From Pseudonocardia autotrophica (GTDB lineage Bacteria; Actinomycetota; Actinomycetes; Mycobacteriales; Pseudonocardiaceae), in the NCBI RefSeq assembly GCF_003945385.1, contig NZ_AP018920.1, forward strand, positions 1,116,001 to 1,180,000: 64,000 nucleotides of DNA, read 5' to 3'. Below the pieces are notes generated by a model. That model did not search any database. It was not told the origin of the DNA and saw only the letters and a program-made list of their open reading frames with translations. Below, piece after piece: positions 29,682 through 39,366 of this stretch. The position numbers were made by a program, and so were the translations under genes. How positions within the stretch are numbered: the first letter of the stretch is position 1; every line of letters starts with the position of its first letter.

Positions 29682-30767
29682 TCAACCGGCGGACGGGCGG
29701 TCGCCCGGCACCAGATAGTGGTACCGATGGTGCTCGGACCAGCCCTCACGGGCGTACAGCGCGCGGCCGGCCGGGTTGTCGACGGCGACGTCGAGCATCG
29801 CGAACCGGGCGCCCCGCGCCGCGCCCCAGGCCAGCGCGGACCTCGTGAGCCGGGCGGCGAGGCCCCGCCGGCGGAATGCGTCCGCGACCTGCAGGCGAGC
29901 GACGTAGACATGATCGTCGACAACGGCGGCACGAACCGCCGCAGCCGGTTCCCCCTCGGCGGACTCGAGCACACCGAACCCCACCCGTGGTGTCGCTCTG
30001 CTCTGCTCACCTCCGCGCAGCGGGGTGGCCGGCCCGGTGCCTTTGCTCTGCTCACCGGGGCGCACGGGAGTGACCGGCCCGGTCGCTCTGCTCTGCTCAC
30101 CTGCGGGCACCGGCTCGGCCGCGCCGGTCAGCACCGCCCACGCCGGCGAGCCGGGGACCGGCGGGTCCTCCCCGGACACGGCCCACCACGACGCCGACGG
30201 GACCGGGGGCCAGTCCGGCGCACCGTCCGGGTCCCCGGCGGACGCGACCAGCACCAGGCACTCCCCGCCCCATCCGGACAGCACCTCCCATCCGGCGTCC
30301 AGTACCCGGTTCGACCAGGGGGAACCGGCGGGTGCCTGCACGACGGGGGCGATGGCGTGCCGCTCGGCGAACTCCCGCACCCGCTCGAGCGCCCGCTCCA
30401 CCGGGACGCCGGGATCGGCCAGGGCGAGCGCGGAGTTCGCGCGCTTGGTGTAGCCGCCGGCCGCGCGCAGCAGCCAGCCGCCGAGGTGCTCCTGCACCGG
30501 TGCCGGCCAGGCGTCCGCCCGGAGCCGTTCCAGGCGGGCCACGGCCGCCCGTGGGGCCCTGCGCGGCGGCGCGGGTGGCACGGCACGGATCGCGACGACG
30601 GCGTCCCGCTCGACGCGGACCGGACCGGTCCGGGTGTGCACGATCACAGCGTCCGGCCCGTCCGGGGTGAGCTCACCGACCGCGTCGGTGAAGCGAGGGC
30701 CTGTCGCGCCGTCGTCGGCGATCCGGTGGCGCAGCGCCACCCGACGTCCGATGAACTCATCCGGCAT
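29682..30767 (-). CDS. GNAT acetyltransferase with repeat-derived insertion
   Basis: The protein has 361 residues. An N-terminal ~50-residue beta-rich domain ([11 protein letters not shown] to [14 protein letters not shown]) precedes an Arg-rich linker and two GNAT-like halves. The C-terminal half has the acetyl-CoA loop [17 protein letters not shown] and [17 protein letters not shown]. Residues of about 214-250 are three GEQS units encoded by tandem 45-bp repeats of the GTGAGCAGAGCA family, inserted between the halves. ATG 30767 gives the start; GTG starts a few codons upstream are possible. It is divergent from fdxC. Confidence 0.8.
   Translation of the reverse strand: MPDEFIGRRVALRHRIADDGATGPRFTDAVGELTPDGPDAVIVHTRTGPVRVERDAVVAIRAVPPAPPRRAPRAAVARLERLRADAWPAPVQEHLGGWLLRAAGGYTKRANSALALADPGVPVERALERVREFAERHAIAPVVQAPAGSPWSNRVLDAGWEVLSGWGGECLVLVASAGDPDGAPDWPPVPSASWWAVSGEDPPVPGSPAWAVLTGAAEPVPAGEQSRATGPVTPVRPGEQSKGTGPATPLRGGEQSRATPRVGFGVLESAEGEPAAAVRAAVVDDHVYVARLQVADAFRRRGLAARLTRSALAWGAARGARFAMLDVAVDNPAGRALYAREGWSEHHRYHYLVPGDRPSAG
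29999..30100 (-). repeat. three tandem 45-bp repeats containing GCTCTGCTCAC cores
   Basis: Exact reverse-complement 12-mers TGCTCTGCTCAC lie at 29999-30010, 30044-30055 and 30089-30100, spaced exactly 45 bp. On the coding strand each is read as Gly-Glu-Gln-Ser. The 45-bp units share flanking ACCGGGCCGG sequence, so the array has expanded in frame inside the GNAT gene. Confidence 0.9.
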
Positions 30768-30894
30768 GGCGCCGACCACCTCACTCCTGCCCCGGCGGGG
30801 GTCGCGGGTTAACCTGCGGGAGTCCCAGTTTGACCGGACCCCCCGCCACCACATGATCTCCGGGGGTCCGCGCCCCGAGTGGAGGACCACCGAA

Positions 30895-31221
30895 GTGACC
30901 TACGTGATCGCCGAGCCCTGCGTCGACCTGCTCGACAAGGCGTGTATCGAGGAATGCCCGGTGGACTGCATCTACGAGGGCGGCCGGATGCTCTACATCC
31001 ACCCCGACGAGTGCGTCGACTGCGGTGCCTGTGAGCCGGTCTGCCCCGTGGAGGCCATCTACTACGAGGACGACGTCCCCGAGCAGTGGGCCGCCTACAC
31101 CAAGGCGAACGTCGACTTCTTCGACGAGCTGGGCTCGCCGGGCGGCGCCTCCAAGGTCGGCAAGGTCGACCGCGACGTGGAGCCCGCCAAGAGCCTTCCC
31201 CCGCAGGAACACGACGAGTGA
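30895..31221 (+). CDS. fdxC: 7Fe ferredoxin FdxC
   Basis: The protein has 108 residues. Eight or more Cys are set as in FdxA/FdxC 7Fe ferredoxins: C9-x7-C17-x3-C21-x3-C25 then C40-x2-C43-x2-C46-x3-CP. One [3Fe-4S] and one [4Fe-4S] cluster are expected. It is a soluble low-potential electron carrier. GTG 30895 has GGAGG about 9 nt upstream. It overlaps dapC by 4 nt, the fdxC-dapC order known in actinobacteria. Confidence 0.95.
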   Translation: MTYVIAEPCVDLLDKACIEECPVDCIYEGGRMLYIHPDECVDCGACEPVCPVEAIYYEDDVPEQWAAYTKANVDFFDELGSPGGASKVGKVDRDVEPAKSLPPQEHDE

Positions 31222-32321
31222 CCAGGCTGGACCTTCCCGACTTCCCCTGGGATTCGCTGGCCCCTGCACGTGAGCGGGCCACCGCGCATCCCGGCGGCAT
31301 CGTCGATCTCTCCGTCGGCACCCCGGTGGACGCCGTCCCCGAGCTGCTGCGCGACGCACTCGCCGGGCCGGCCGCTCTGGAACCGGGCTACCCGACGACG
31401 CACGGTCCGGCTCCGCTGCGCGAGGCCATCGTCGCCTCGTTGCAGCGGCGTTTCGGCGTGGCCGGGATCGATCCGGTCGCCGTGCTGCCGACCATCGGCT
31501 CCAAGGAGCTGGTGGCCTGGCTGCCGACGCTGCTCGGCCTCGGATCCGGCGACACCGTCGTCATCCCGGAGCTGGCGTACCCGACCTACGAGGTCGGGGC
31601 ACGTCTGGCGGGTGCCGCGTACATCCGGTCGGACGGGCTGACAGCGGCAGGTCCGGCCCGGGTGGGGCTGGTCTGGCTGAACTCGCCGTCCAACCCGACC
31701 GGACGGGTCCTGCCCGTCGAGCACCTGCGGAAGGTGGTCGCCTGGGCTCGGGAACGGGGTGCTGTCGTCGCCTCCGACGAGTGCTACCTCGGGCTGCCCG
31801 GCGACGCCGACCCCGCACCGCGGTCGGTGCTGCATCCCGATGTCTCGGACGGCGACCCCACCGGTCTGCTGGCCGTGCACTCCCTGTCGAAGGTGTCGAA
31901 CCTCGCCGGCTACCGGACCGGGTTCGTGACCGGCGACCCGGCACTGGTCGCGGGTCTGCTGGAGGTGCGCAAGCACGCCGGCATGATCGTGCCCCGGCCG
32001 GTGCAGGCGGCGCTGCAGGCCGCCGTGTCCGACGACGTGCACGTCGCCGAGCAGGCCGCCCGCTACGACGCCCGCCGGGAGCGCCTGCGGGCCGGTCTGG
32101 AGAAGGCGGGCCTGCGGATCGAGCACTCCCAGGCGGGGCTCTACCTGTGGGCCTCCGAGGGTGAGCAGTGCAGGACGACCGTCGACCGGCTGGCCGACCT
32201 CGGGATCCTGGTCGCGCCGGGCGAGTTCTACGGGCCCGCCGGGGCGCGACACGTCCGGGTCGCGCTGACCGCGGCGGACGAGCGGATCGACGCCGCCGTG
32301 GAGCGGCTCGGCGGTACCTGA
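31218..32321 (+). CDS. dapC: succinyldiaminopimelate aminotransferase DapC
   Basis: The protein has 367 residues and is a class I/II PLP aminotransferase. [13 protein letters not shown] and SDECYLGL are cofactor-site motifs, and the Schiff-base Lys is in [15 protein letters not shown]. Position after fdxC and the presence of dapD and dapE in the window support the acyl-DAP lysine/peptidoglycan route: N-succinyl-2-amino-6-ketopimelate to N-succinyl-L,L-DAP. A one-mismatch copy of the dispersed repeat (32161) is read GEQC. Confidence 0.92.
   Translation: MTRLDLPDFPWDSLAPARERATAHPGGIVDLSVGTPVDAVPELLRDALAGPAALEPGYPTTHGPAPLREAIVASLQRRFGVAGIDPVAVLPTIGSKELVAWLPTLLGLGSGDTVVIPELAYPTYEVGARLAGAAYIRSDGLTAAGPARVGLVWLNSPSNPTGRVLPVEHLRKVVAWARERGAVVASDECYLGLPGDADPAPRSVLHPDVSDGDPTGLLAVHSLSKVSNLAGYRTGFVTGDPALVAGLLEVRKHAGMIVPRPVQAALQAAVSDDVHVAEQAARYDARRERLRAGLEKAGLRIEHSQAGLYLWASEGEQCRTTVDRLADLGILVAPGEFYGPAGARHVRVALTAADERIDAAVERLGGT
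32161..32172 (+). repeat. degenerate copy of the dispersed 12-mer in dapC
   Basis: GTGAGCAGTGCA differs at one base from the consensus and is read Gly-Glu-Gln-Cys in the same frame as most exact copies. It may be a decayed copy or chance. Confidence 0.45.
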
Positions 32322-32409
32322 CCGCGGCAACCGGTGTCTCGGCGTCCCCGTTCCGGGGAGGTCGCGTCCCGGTGCGCCGGGTCCGGGTCCAGCGAGGCGA
32401 AGGAGCCTG

Positions 32410-33624
32410 ATGTCGTCTCCGGCGAGCCCGGCACCCGCACAGCGGGCGGTCCGGCCGGCGTTGGTGCTGCTCGGGGTGCTGGCGGTGGCGGTGAACCTGC
32501 GCGCCGCGCTGGCCGGGTACCCACCGCTGCTGGAGACGATCCGGGCCGAGCTGGGTGTCGGTTCCGGTGCGGCCGGCCTGGTCCAGGCCGGTGCGGTGCT
32601 GATGATGTCGGCGGGCTCGTTCGGTGCGGCGGCGTTGACCGCCCGGATCGGGCGGGAGCGGCTGCTGGGGATCGCCGTCGTGACGATCGCGGTCGGCAGC
32701 CTGCTGCGTTCGGTCGCCGCCCTCCCCGCACTCGTCGGCGGGAGCGTGCTGGTCGGGCTGGGGATCGGTATCGCCGGTGTCCAGCTGACCGGGGTCGTCA
32801 AGGAGCATCTCGCCGACCGGGCCGGTGCGGTGACCGGCGCCTACGTCGTCGCGATGATGGTGGGGGCGACGATCGCGTCCGCGGTCGCGGTCCCGCTGGC
32901 GGTGCTGCTGGGCGGGTGGTCGTTCTCGCTGGCGGTGTGGGCCGTACCGGCCATGCTGGCACTCGCCGCGTGGATCCCTGTCGCGTCGCGGATCGGACGC
33001 TCCCGCACCGCGGCCGTCGCTCCCGACCCGCACACCGCCGGGGTCCCGGTGCGGGCGACCTGGCGGGACCCGTTCGCCCGCTGGACGGCCTGCTACCTCG
33101 TCGGCTCGTCGACCGCCTTCTACGGCTGGTTGACGTGGCTGTCGCCCTACTACGAGTCACAGGGCTGGTCCCCGCAGGCGGCGGGACTGCTCCTGGCGGT
33201 CTGGAGCGTCTCGCAGATCCCGGTCGCGCTGCTGGTGCCCGCCGCGGCGGAACGGCGGCGGCGCTGGCAGTTCTGGGCGTCGCTGTCGGTGTTGAGCACC
33301 GTGGCTGGAACCGCCGGGGCCCTGCTGCTGCCGGCGCCCGAAACCGCGCTGCCCTGGGTGTGGACGGTCCTGATCGGTTTCGGCGTCGGCTCGGGACTCC
33401 CGCTGGGACTCACCGTGATCGCCTGGCGGACGTCGACCCCGGCACGGAGCGCGGCGGTCAGCGGGTTCGCGCTGGGGATCGGCTACCTGGCGGCAGGGCT
33501 GGGCCCTCCCACGATGGGCGTGCTCATCGACCTGGGTGGCTTCGGGCCCGCGATCGGCCTGCTCGTCGCGGCAGGCCTCGTCCAGGGGCTCGCCGTCGCC
33601 AGGATCGGCAACCGCCCGAGTTAG
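32410..33624 (+). CDS. MFS transporter, CynX/NimT type
   Basis: The protein has 404 residues and about 12 membrane helices. NLRAALAGYPPLLETI in TM1, and the GIGIAGVQLTGVVKEHLADRAG segment after TM4, match the CynX/NimT (cyanate/2-nitroimidazole) MFS family as I recall it. Members export or import small organic anions or drugs; the substrate cannot be predicted. ATG 32410 has AAGGAG 5 nt upstream. Confidence 0.88.
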   Translation: MSSPASPAPAQRAVRPALVLLGVLAVAVNLRAALAGYPPLLETIRAELGVGSGAAGLVQAGAVLMMSAGSFGAAALTARIGRERLLGIAVVTIAVGSLLRSVAALPALVGGSVLVGLGIGIAGVQLTGVVKEHLADRAGAVTGAYVVAMMVGATIASAVAVPLAVLLGGWSFSLAVWAVPAMLALAAWIPVASRIGRSRTAAVAPDPHTAGVPVRATWRDPFARWTACYLVGSSTAFYGWLTWLSPYYESQGWSPQAAGLLLAVWSVSQIPVALLVPAAAERRRRWQFWASLSVLSTVAGTAGALLLPAPETALPWVWTVLIGFGVGSGLPLGLTVIAWRTSTPARSAAVSGFALGIGYLAAGLGPPTMGVLIDLGGFGPAIGLLVAAGLVQGLAVARIGNRPS

Positions 33625-33694
33625 CAGGGTCCGCGGCGCCGCACCGGCCCGGGCAGCGGCCCCGCACCGGCAGTTCAGCGCCGATCGGCGTCGC

Positions 33695-34669
33695 TCAGAG
33701 CTGGTCGGCCCGCTCGGAGAGCGACTCCCACGCCTGCCACCAGCGGCCGCGGAGCTCCTCGGCGCGTGTCCGCTCGCGCTCCACGAGCCGGCCACCGACG
33801 AAGACCTCGTGGGCGTCCGGTGAGTCGCCCAGCTCGTCGAGCAGAGCACGGACGCGGTGCTCGGCGACGCAGGCGTCCTGATGGTCGCCCAGCACCTCCT
33901 GCAGCTCCTCCGCGGCCTTGAGCATCTTCCGGACCTGCTTGGCGTCCGAGGTGCGCCTGCCCTTCGACGTGCGCATCGCCGGTTCGACGAGTTCACCGGT
34001 GTAGCGCAGCCGCTTCGTCCGGATCCGCAGGTCGTGCAGGGTCATGTCCGGCGGGTTCGGCCCGGCGCGGTGCACTGCCTTGGACAGTTTGCGGGTCTCG
34101 GCGCGGACCAGGTCGATCAGCGCCGGGCGGGCGACCTCGGCGGCGGGCTCCGGGAGCGGCGCGGAAACGGCCTCGACCAGGCGACGACGCAGTGCGGCGT
34201 GCCGGTCGGAGTCGAGCTCGTCGAGCATCTCCGCGCGCGCCCCGATCCGGTCGGCCTCGAGCACCGACACCAGACGGTCGCCGGCGGCCCGCTCGGCCGG
34301 TGGCAGGGTGGCCACCGCGCCGCGCAGGCGTTCGATCATCACGTCGAGATCGCGGACGGGACCCAGTGCCCGGCCGAGCCTGCCCAGCTCCGAGCGCAGC
34401 TCGTCGGCCCAGGCGCCGTCGAGCAGCGGCCGAGCCGACTTCAGCGCGGCGCGCATCCGGCGCACGGAGACCCGCATCCGGTGCAGTTCCTCGGGATCGG
34501 ACCCCTCCCGCACACCCGGCTCGTGGTGCAGCATCGCGCGCAGCCGCTTGTCCAGCAGCGCGCGGACGTGGTTCACCGCCGGCTCTCCGGGCCCGGCTTC
34601 GAGCGGCTCGCCGAGATCGGCCACGCCGTACAGGTTCGAGGGAGGCTGCGGGGCCCCGTCCATGCTCAC
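33695..34669 (-). CDS. CHAD domain protein
   Basis: The protein has 324 residues. The all-helical CHAD fold is marked by conserved His/Arg pairs: LHRMRVSVRRMRAALK, RDLDVMIERL, HDLRIRTKRLRYTGEL and EVLGDHQDACV. CHAD domains bind inorganic polyphosphate through these basic residues. GTG 34669 lies 4 bp after the dapD stop, so the two are probably co-transcribed. No CYTH domain is fused to it. Confidence 0.92.
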   Translation of the reverse strand: MSMDGAPQPPSNLYGVADLGEPLEAGPGEPAVNHVRALLDKRLRAMLHHEPGVREGSDPEELHRMRVSVRRMRAALKSARPLLDGAWADELRSELGRLGRALGPVRDLDVMIERLRGAVATLPPAERAAGDRLVSVLEADRIGARAEMLDELDSDRHAALRRRLVEAVSAPLPEPAAEVARPALIDLVRAETRKLSKAVHRAGPNPPDMTLHDLRIRTKRLRYTGELVEPAMRTSKGRRTSDAKQVRKMLKAAEELQEVLGDHQDACVAEHRVRALLDELGDSPDAHEVFVGGRLVERERTRAEELRGRWWQAWESLSERADQL

Positions 34670-34673
34670 CGGC

Positions 34674-35612
34674 CTAGTTGGCGTGGAGAGCGGCGTTCAG
34701 GGCGATGCCGTCGCCGGTCCGCGGCAGCGCCTCGACCGCGCCGGTCACGGAGTTGCGGCGGAACAGCACCCCGTCCTGCCCGGACAGGGTGTGGGCGGCG
34801 GCCGTCGTGCCGTCGGGCAGCGTCACCTTCGTGCCGGCGGTGACGTAGAGGCCGGCCTCGACCACGCAGTCGTCGCCGAGCGAGATACCCAGGCCCGCGT
34901 TGGCGCCCAGCAGGCAGCGCCGCCCGACCGAGATGACCTCCTTGCCGCCACCGGACAGGGTGCCCATGACCGAGGCGGACCCGCCCAGGTCGGACCCGTC
35001 ACCGACGACGACGCCGGCCGAGATGCGCCCCTCGACCATCGAGGTGCCGAGAGTTCCGGCGTTGAAGTTGACGAAACCCTCGTGCATGACGGTCGTCCCT
35101 TCGGCCAGGTGCGCCCCCAGCCGGACGCGGTCGGCGTCGCCGATCCGGACGCCGGAGGGGACCACGTAGTCGACCATCCGCGGGAACTTGTCGACGTGGG
35201 TCACGGTGACCGGCCCGCGTGCGCGCAGCTTCGCGCGGGTGAGCTCGAACCCAGCGACCGGGCACGGGCCGTGGTTGGTCCAGACGACGTTGGCCAGCAG
35301 GCCGAACTGGCCCTCCAGGTTCACCTGGTGCGGCTGGACGAGACGATGGCTGAGCAGGTGCAGGCGCAGATAGACGTCGGCGGCGTCGGCCGGAGCGTCG
35401 GCCAGCGACGCGATCTCGGTGCGGACGACCTCGGTGCGCACTCCGCGAAGCTCGTCGGACGCGACGAGCGCGGCGAGATCGTCGGCGGGGTCGGTCACCT
35501 CGGTCCCGGCGAGCGCCGGGACCGGGTACCACACGTCGAGGACGGTGCCGTCGGTCGTGACGGTGGCCAGGCCGGTGGCGGAAGCGCCTTCGCGGCGGTA
35601 CTCGGTACTCAC
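34674..35612 (-). CDS. dapD: 2,3,4,5-tetrahydropyridine-2,6-dicarboxylate N-succinyltransferase DapD
   Basis: The protein has 312 residues. The central part is a left-handed beta-helix of hexapeptide repeats ([20 protein letters not shown], then [20 protein letters not shown]). [20 protein letters not shown] is the hallmark of the long actinobacterial DapD. It uses succinyl-CoA in the DAP/lysine pathway. GTG 35612 gives the start. dapE lies divergently 1.2 kb away, with an XRE regulator between. Confidence 0.95.
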   Translation of the reverse strand: MSTEYRREGASATGLATVTTDGTVLDVWYPVPALAGTEVTDPADDLAALVASDELRGVRTEVVRTEIASLADAPADAADVYLRLHLLSHRLVQPHQVNLEGQFGLLANVVWTNHGPCPVAGFELTRAKLRARGPVTVTHVDKFPRMVDYVVPSGVRIGDADRVRLGAHLAEGTTVMHEGFVNFNAGTLGTSMVEGRISAGVVVGDGSDLGGSASVMGTLSGGGKEVISVGRRCLLGANAGLGISLGDDCVVEAGLYVTAGTKVTLPDGTTAAAHTLSGQDGVLFRRNSVTGAVEALPRTGDGIALNAALHAN

Positions 35613-35623
35613 GGGCCACGAAC

Positions 35624-36331
35624 CTACCGGTCCGGTGCCGTCCGCGGCGCGTCGCAGTGGGTGGGTCGGGCCACCCTCGTACTCGCCACCTGATCTCCGG
35701 CGATGCGGGCGGCTGCGGCGAGGTAGCGGTGCACCCGCTCGACGGTGAACGGCGGCGGAACAGGCGGCGGTATCCGTCCGCACTGCTCGCAGCGTGCCTG
35801 CAGCTGGATCCACCGTTCGATCGTGGGGGGCGGGCTCACCCACTGGTAGAGCTTGACGCGGACCTCCCAGACACTGCGGCGACGCATCACGTCGCGCATC
35901 GTGCGGTCCCGCAGGAAGGTCTCCGGGGGCCGGGCGAGGCCGTACCGGTCGCCCCACCACTCGCCGGGCGCCGGATCGAGGATGACGTCGAGGTGGGAGG
36001 GGAAGCGGCGGCCGGCACCGTCCCGCAGGTCGTCGCCCGGAGGATCCTCCATCGGTGTGACCTGCCGGTTCTCGCCGTCGACCGCGACCAGCCGGACGCC
36101 ACCCACGGCGAGGATCGTCACCAGGGTGTGGAAGGCGGGGATCAGCGACCGGCTCTCGATCCGGCCGATCGTGGCCGGTGACAATCCCGTCCTCTCGGCC
36201 AGCTCCCGCTGGGAGAGATCGGCCCGGCGCCGCACTGAGCGCACCAGCCCGGAGACATCGGGAACCGCCGTGGTCACGCTCGGAGGCCGCGGATCCTCGG
36301 GTAGGCCATCGCCGTCCGCCAGGGTTTTCAT
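35624..36331 (-). CDS. XRE-family helix-turn-helix protein
   Basis: The protein has 235 residues. An N-terminal HTH_3 domain ([34 protein letters not shown] is the DNA-binding unit, about residues 28-62) is followed by a long C-terminal domain. That domain includes [14 protein letters not shown], a Trp-rich stretch and a CEQCG knuckle that may bind metal. No effector is evident. ATG 36331 gives the start. Its upstream region carries one arm of a 35-nt inverted repeat. Confidence 0.8.
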   Translation of the reverse strand: MKTLADGDGLPEDPRPPSVTTAVPDVSGLVRSVRRRADLSQRELAERTGLSPATIGRIESRSLIPAFHTLVTILAVGGVRLVAVDGENRQVTPMEDPPGDDLRDGAGRRFPSHLDVILDPAPGEWWGDRYGLARPPETFLRDRTMRDVMRRRSVWEVRVKLYQWVSPPPTIERWIQLQARCEQCGRIPPPVPPPFTVERVHRYLAAAARIAGDQVASTRVARPTHCDAPRTAPDR

Positions 36332-36790
36332 GCTCCGATCGTGAGCGGAATCCGGGCAGCCGGACCTGCGACCTTCACACCTGTGGATCGTTCGCGGTCC
36401 TGTGGACAACTGCCGATGCAACTCCCGCCGCGGAGCCGTCCGGGGTGGGGTGTGTGTCGCTTTGCTCTGCTCACCTTCGGAGGACGCTGCCGGGCGTCGG
36501 TGCCGGGCGTCGGTGCCGGAGATCATCGGCCGGCCCGGCGGCGGTGTCCGCACCGGAGGGGTCGGGCGATACTGCCGGATTCCTCTGCGGTGGGCCGTGG
36601 CCGAAGGCCGGGACGGTGTCGGGGCCGAGGTGAGCAGAGCAAAGTGACCCACACCCGACCCCATCGCCGAGCGGGTAGCGGCCCGGGACCTCCGGCCGGA
36701 CGCACCGCCGCGGCCGCGACGGTGCCGGGTCCGCGGGCCCGAGCGCGGTCGGCAGCGGGACGTTGCTGCGGGGTCGGTACCGTCGTCGCG
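36332..36790. promoter_or_regulatory. divergent XRE/dapE intergenic region with repeat-bounded element
   Basis: This 459-bp region separates the XRE gene and dapE. No gene is convincing. Its centre (36442-36662) is bounded by 35-nt imperfect inverted repeats that contain the dispersed 12-mer; the interior is GC-rich and holds a short direct repeat, CGGGCGTCGGTGC. Confidence 0.55.
36442..36662. repeat. ~220-bp segment flanked by 35-nt inverted repeats
   Basis: The left arm is 36442-36476 and the right arm 36628-36662; in reverse complement they agree at 32 of 35 positions. Each arm contains the core TTTGCTCTGCTCACC (or its complement) plus a GGGTGTG-like extension. The arms face outward toward the XRE and dapE genes, so each transcript carries the GTGAGCAGAGCA sense. 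It could be a MITE-like relic or a paired regulatory site. Confidence 0.7.
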
Positions 36791-37867
36791 GTGACGAGGA
36801 CGATCTCCGCCCTGGACCTGACCGCCGATCCGGTCGCGCTGACCGCGGCGATGGTCGACGTGGCGAGCGTCTCCGGTGAGGAACGGCAGCTCGCCGACCT
36901 GCTGGAGCACGCCCTGCGGGAACAGGCACCGCACCTGGAGGTGCTGCGCTCCGGAGACGCCGTCCTGGCGCGTACCCGGCTGGGCCGGGCACACCGTGTG
37001 CTGCTCGCGGGCCACATCGACACGGTCCCGATCGCGGACAACGTGCCGTCCCGGCGTGCCGACGGCATCGTGCACGGCTGTGGCACCTCGGACATGAAGT
37101 CCGGGGACGCCGTCTTCGCGCACCTCGCGGCCACGCTGCCGGAGCCGCGGCACGACGTCACGTTCGTCTTCTACGACTGCGAGGAGATCGAGGCCGAGCG
37201 CAACGGGCTCGGCCGGATCGAGCGGGAGCACCGCGAGTGGCTCGACGCCGATCTCGCGATCCTCGGTGAGCCGACCGACGGCGCGCTCGAGGCCGGATGC
37301 CAGGGCACGCTGCGGGTCGAGCTCCGCACCGCCGGCCGGCGGGCACACTCGGCGCGTTCCTGGCTGGGGGACAACGCGATCCACCGGGCCGGGGAAATCC
37401 TGTCCAGGCTGGCGTCGTACGAGGCCCGCGACGTCGACATCGACGGTTGCCGGTACCGCGAGGGTCTGCAGGCCGTCCGGATCTCCGGTGGTGTCGCGGG
37501 CAACGTCGTCCCCGACGAGTGCATCGTCACGGTGAACTTCCGGTTCGCGCCCGACCGGTCCACCGAGCAGGCCGTCCAGCACGTACGCGAGGTCTTCGAC
37601 GGCATTCCACTGGTCGTCACCGACCTGTCGGCGGGTGCACTGCCGGGACTGTCGGCGCCGGCTGCGGCGGAGTTCGTCGAGGCCAGCGGCGCCGTGCCGC
37701 GCGCGAAGTACGGCTGGACCGATGTGTCCCGCTTCGCCGCGCTCGGGATCCCCGCCGTCAACTACGGCCCGGGCGACCCGAACCTCGCGCACACCCGCGA
37801 CGAGCACGTCGCCGAGGACGCCATCACGGCCTGCACGGCGGTGCTGCGGCGGTACCTCGGGTCCTGA
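36791..37867 (+). CDS. dapE: succinyl-diaminopimelate desuccinylase DapE
   Basis: The protein has 358 residues and is an M20 metallopeptidase fold. Metal and catalytic motifs are [41 protein letters not shown] and the dimerisation-domain [16 protein letters not shown]. It hydrolyses N-succinyl-L,L-DAP, completing the route with dapC and dapD seen here. GTG 36791 gives the start. Confidence 0.94.
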   Translation: MTRTISALDLTADPVALTAAMVDVASVSGEERQLADLLEHALREQAPHLEVLRSGDAVLARTRLGRAHRVLLAGHIDTVPIADNVPSRRADGIVHGCGTSDMKSGDAVFAHLAATLPEPRHDVTFVFYDCEEIEAERNGLGRIEREHREWLDADLAILGEPTDGALEAGCQGTLRVELRTAGRRAHSARSWLGDNAIHRAGEILSRLASYEARDVDIDGCRYREGLQAVRISGGVAGNVVPDECIVTVNFRFAPDRSTEQAVQHVREVFDGIPLVVTDLSAGALPGLSAPAAAEFVEASGAVPRAKYGWTDVSRFAALGIPAVNYGPGDPNLAHTRDEHVAEDAITACTAVLRRYLGS

Positions 37868-37871
37868 GCCA

Positions 37872-37889
37872 TCCGGCCGTTCGGCCGGA
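37872..37889. repeat. short perfect hairpin between dapE and LOG gene
   Basis: TCCGGCCG-TT-CGGCCGGA is an 8-bp perfect inverted repeat 5 nt past the dapE stop. It may weakly terminate dapE transcription. Confidence 0.4.
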
Positions 37890-37914
37890 CGGGCCCGGGA
37901 ATACCGTGCTCCAC

Positions 37915-38685
37915 ATGGCCGATGAGAACGCCGATCCCCAGAGGCTGCCGGAGAAGCAGCGCGGCCCCGTGGTGCTCCGCCGCAGCCGCAGTATCGAGCC
38001 CACGACCACCGACCAGCGGCTGCTCGACTCGCGGGGCCCGGCGGACTGGGTACACACCGATCCGTGGCGGGTGCTGCGGATCCAGGCCGAGTTCGTCGAG
38101 GGCTTCGGGATGCTCGCCGAGCTTCCGCGAGCGGCGACCGTGTTCGGATCGGCCCGGACTCCTCCCGATTCCGCCGAGTACGAGTTGGGGCGCGAACTCG
38201 GTGCCCGGCTCGCGGGAGCCGGGTTCGCGGTGATCACCGGTGGGGGCCCGGGGGCGATGGAAGCGGCCAACCGCGGCGCGTCGGAGGCCGGCGGGCTGTC
38301 GGTGGGTCTGGGGATCGAGCTGCCGTTCGAGCAGGGCCTCAATCCCTGGGTCGATCTCGGGATCAACTTCCGGTACTTCTTCGCACGCAAGACGATGTTC
38401 GTGAAGTACTCGCAGGCCTTCGTCTGCCTGCCCGGTGGTTTCGGCACCCTCGACGAGCTGTTCGAGGCACTGGTGCTGGTCCAGACGAAGAAGGTCACCA
38501 AGTTCCCGGTCGTCCTGCTGGGCACCGAGTACTGGGGCGGTCTCTACGACTGGATCGCCAAGACCGTCATGCGCGACGGCAAGGTCTCGCCGCGGGACCT
38601 CGACCTGCTGCACATCACCGACGACATCGACGACGCCGTCGACGTGGTGAACGAGGCCTACCACGCCTGGGAGGAGACGCACTGA
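37915..38685 (+). CDS. LOG family protein (TIGR00730-type), long form
   Basis: The protein has 256 residues with a Rossmann-like LOG fold: GSARTPPDS, VITGGGPGAMEAANRGA and LPGGFGTLDELFE. Members hydrolyse cytokinin riboside 5'-monophosphates or related nucleotides (phosphoribohydrolase), although bacterial substrates are often unproven. A ~70-residue N-terminal extension precedes the fold. ATG 37915 gives the start; the stop overlaps the next LOG gene. Confidence 0.9.
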   Translation: MADENADPQRLPEKQRGPVVLRRSRSIEPTTTDQRLLDSRGPADWVHTDPWRVLRIQAEFVEGFGMLAELPRAATVFGSARTPPDSAEYELGRELGARLAGAGFAVITGGGPGAMEAANRGASEAGGLSVGLGIELPFEQGLNPWVDLGINFRYFFARKTMFVKYSQAFVCLPGGFGTLDELFEALVLVQTKKVTKFPVVLLGTEYWGGLYDWIAKTVMRDGKVSPRDLDLLHITDDIDDAVDVVNEAYHAWEETH

Positions 38686-39281
38686 TGACCGATGCCGAAC
38701 GCGGCTTCGCGGTCTGCGTCTACTGCGCCAGCTCCGACGGCGTCGGAGCGCACCACGTCGATCTCGCCGAGGCCGTCGGCCGCGGCATCGCGGCGCGGGG
38801 CTGGACGCTGGTCTCCGGCGGTGGCCGGAAATCGATGATGGGTGCGGTCGCCGCCGGTGCGCGCGCCGGCGGCGCGCGCACGGTCGGGATCATCCCGCAG
38901 TCGATGGTCGAGCGGGAGTGGGCCGACCATGACAGCGACGAGCTCGTCATCACCGGCAGTATGCGGGAGCGCAAGCAGCTGATGGAGGAACGGTCCGACG
39001 CCTTCCTCGCGCTTCCCGGCGGCATCGGGACCTGCGAGGAGCTCTTCGAGGTGTGGTCCTCGGCGGTGCTCGGGCTGCACGGGAAGCCGGTCGTCCTGCT
39101 CGATCCGAGTGGGCACTGGGACGGCCTGCTCGACTGGGTCGCCGGGCTCACCGACGGCGGCTTCACCTCGTCGGCGCCGATGCAGCGGCTGCGTGTCGTG
39201 CGTGGTGGCGGAGCCGGTGCGGTGTCCGGGACCGGCCTGGTCGAGGAGGCGCTCGCGGCCTGCGGCCGACCCGTCAACTGA
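38685..39281 (+). CDS. LOG family protein, short form
   Basis: The protein has 198 residues. It has YCASSDG, LVSGGGRKSMMGAVAAGA and LPGGIGTCEELFEVW, the PGGxGTxxE catalytic motif. It is only distantly similar to the LOG protein directly upstream (TGATG overlap), so the pair is not a recent duplication. The short form matches the usual size of cytokinin-activating LOG enzymes. Confidence 0.9.
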   Translation: MTDAERGFAVCVYCASSDGVGAHHVDLAEAVGRGIAARGWTLVSGGGRKSMMGAVAAGARAGGARTVGIIPQSMVEREWADHDSDELVITGSMRERKQLMEERSDAFLALPGGIGTCEELFEVWSSAVLGLHGKPVVLLDPSGHWDGLLDWVAGLTDGGFTSSAPMQRLRVVRGGGAGAVSGTGLVEEALAACGRPVN

Positions 39282-39366
39282 CCGCGGAGGGCCCGTCCGG
39301 CGCCCGGTGGTGAACGGCTGCGCGGGGCGGGACATCGGTGTCGGTGGCTCGTGATGAGATGGCGCC

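Noticed and set aside
29999..30100. CRISPR array (regular 45-bp spacing)
   Set aside because: Only three units inside a coding frame, with related spacers and no cas genes; it is an in-frame tandem duplication.
33838..33852. TCGAGCAGAGCA as a further repeat copy
   Set aside because: It differs at the two leading bases, lies antisense in the CHAD gene and lacks the GGTGAGC extension; probably chance.
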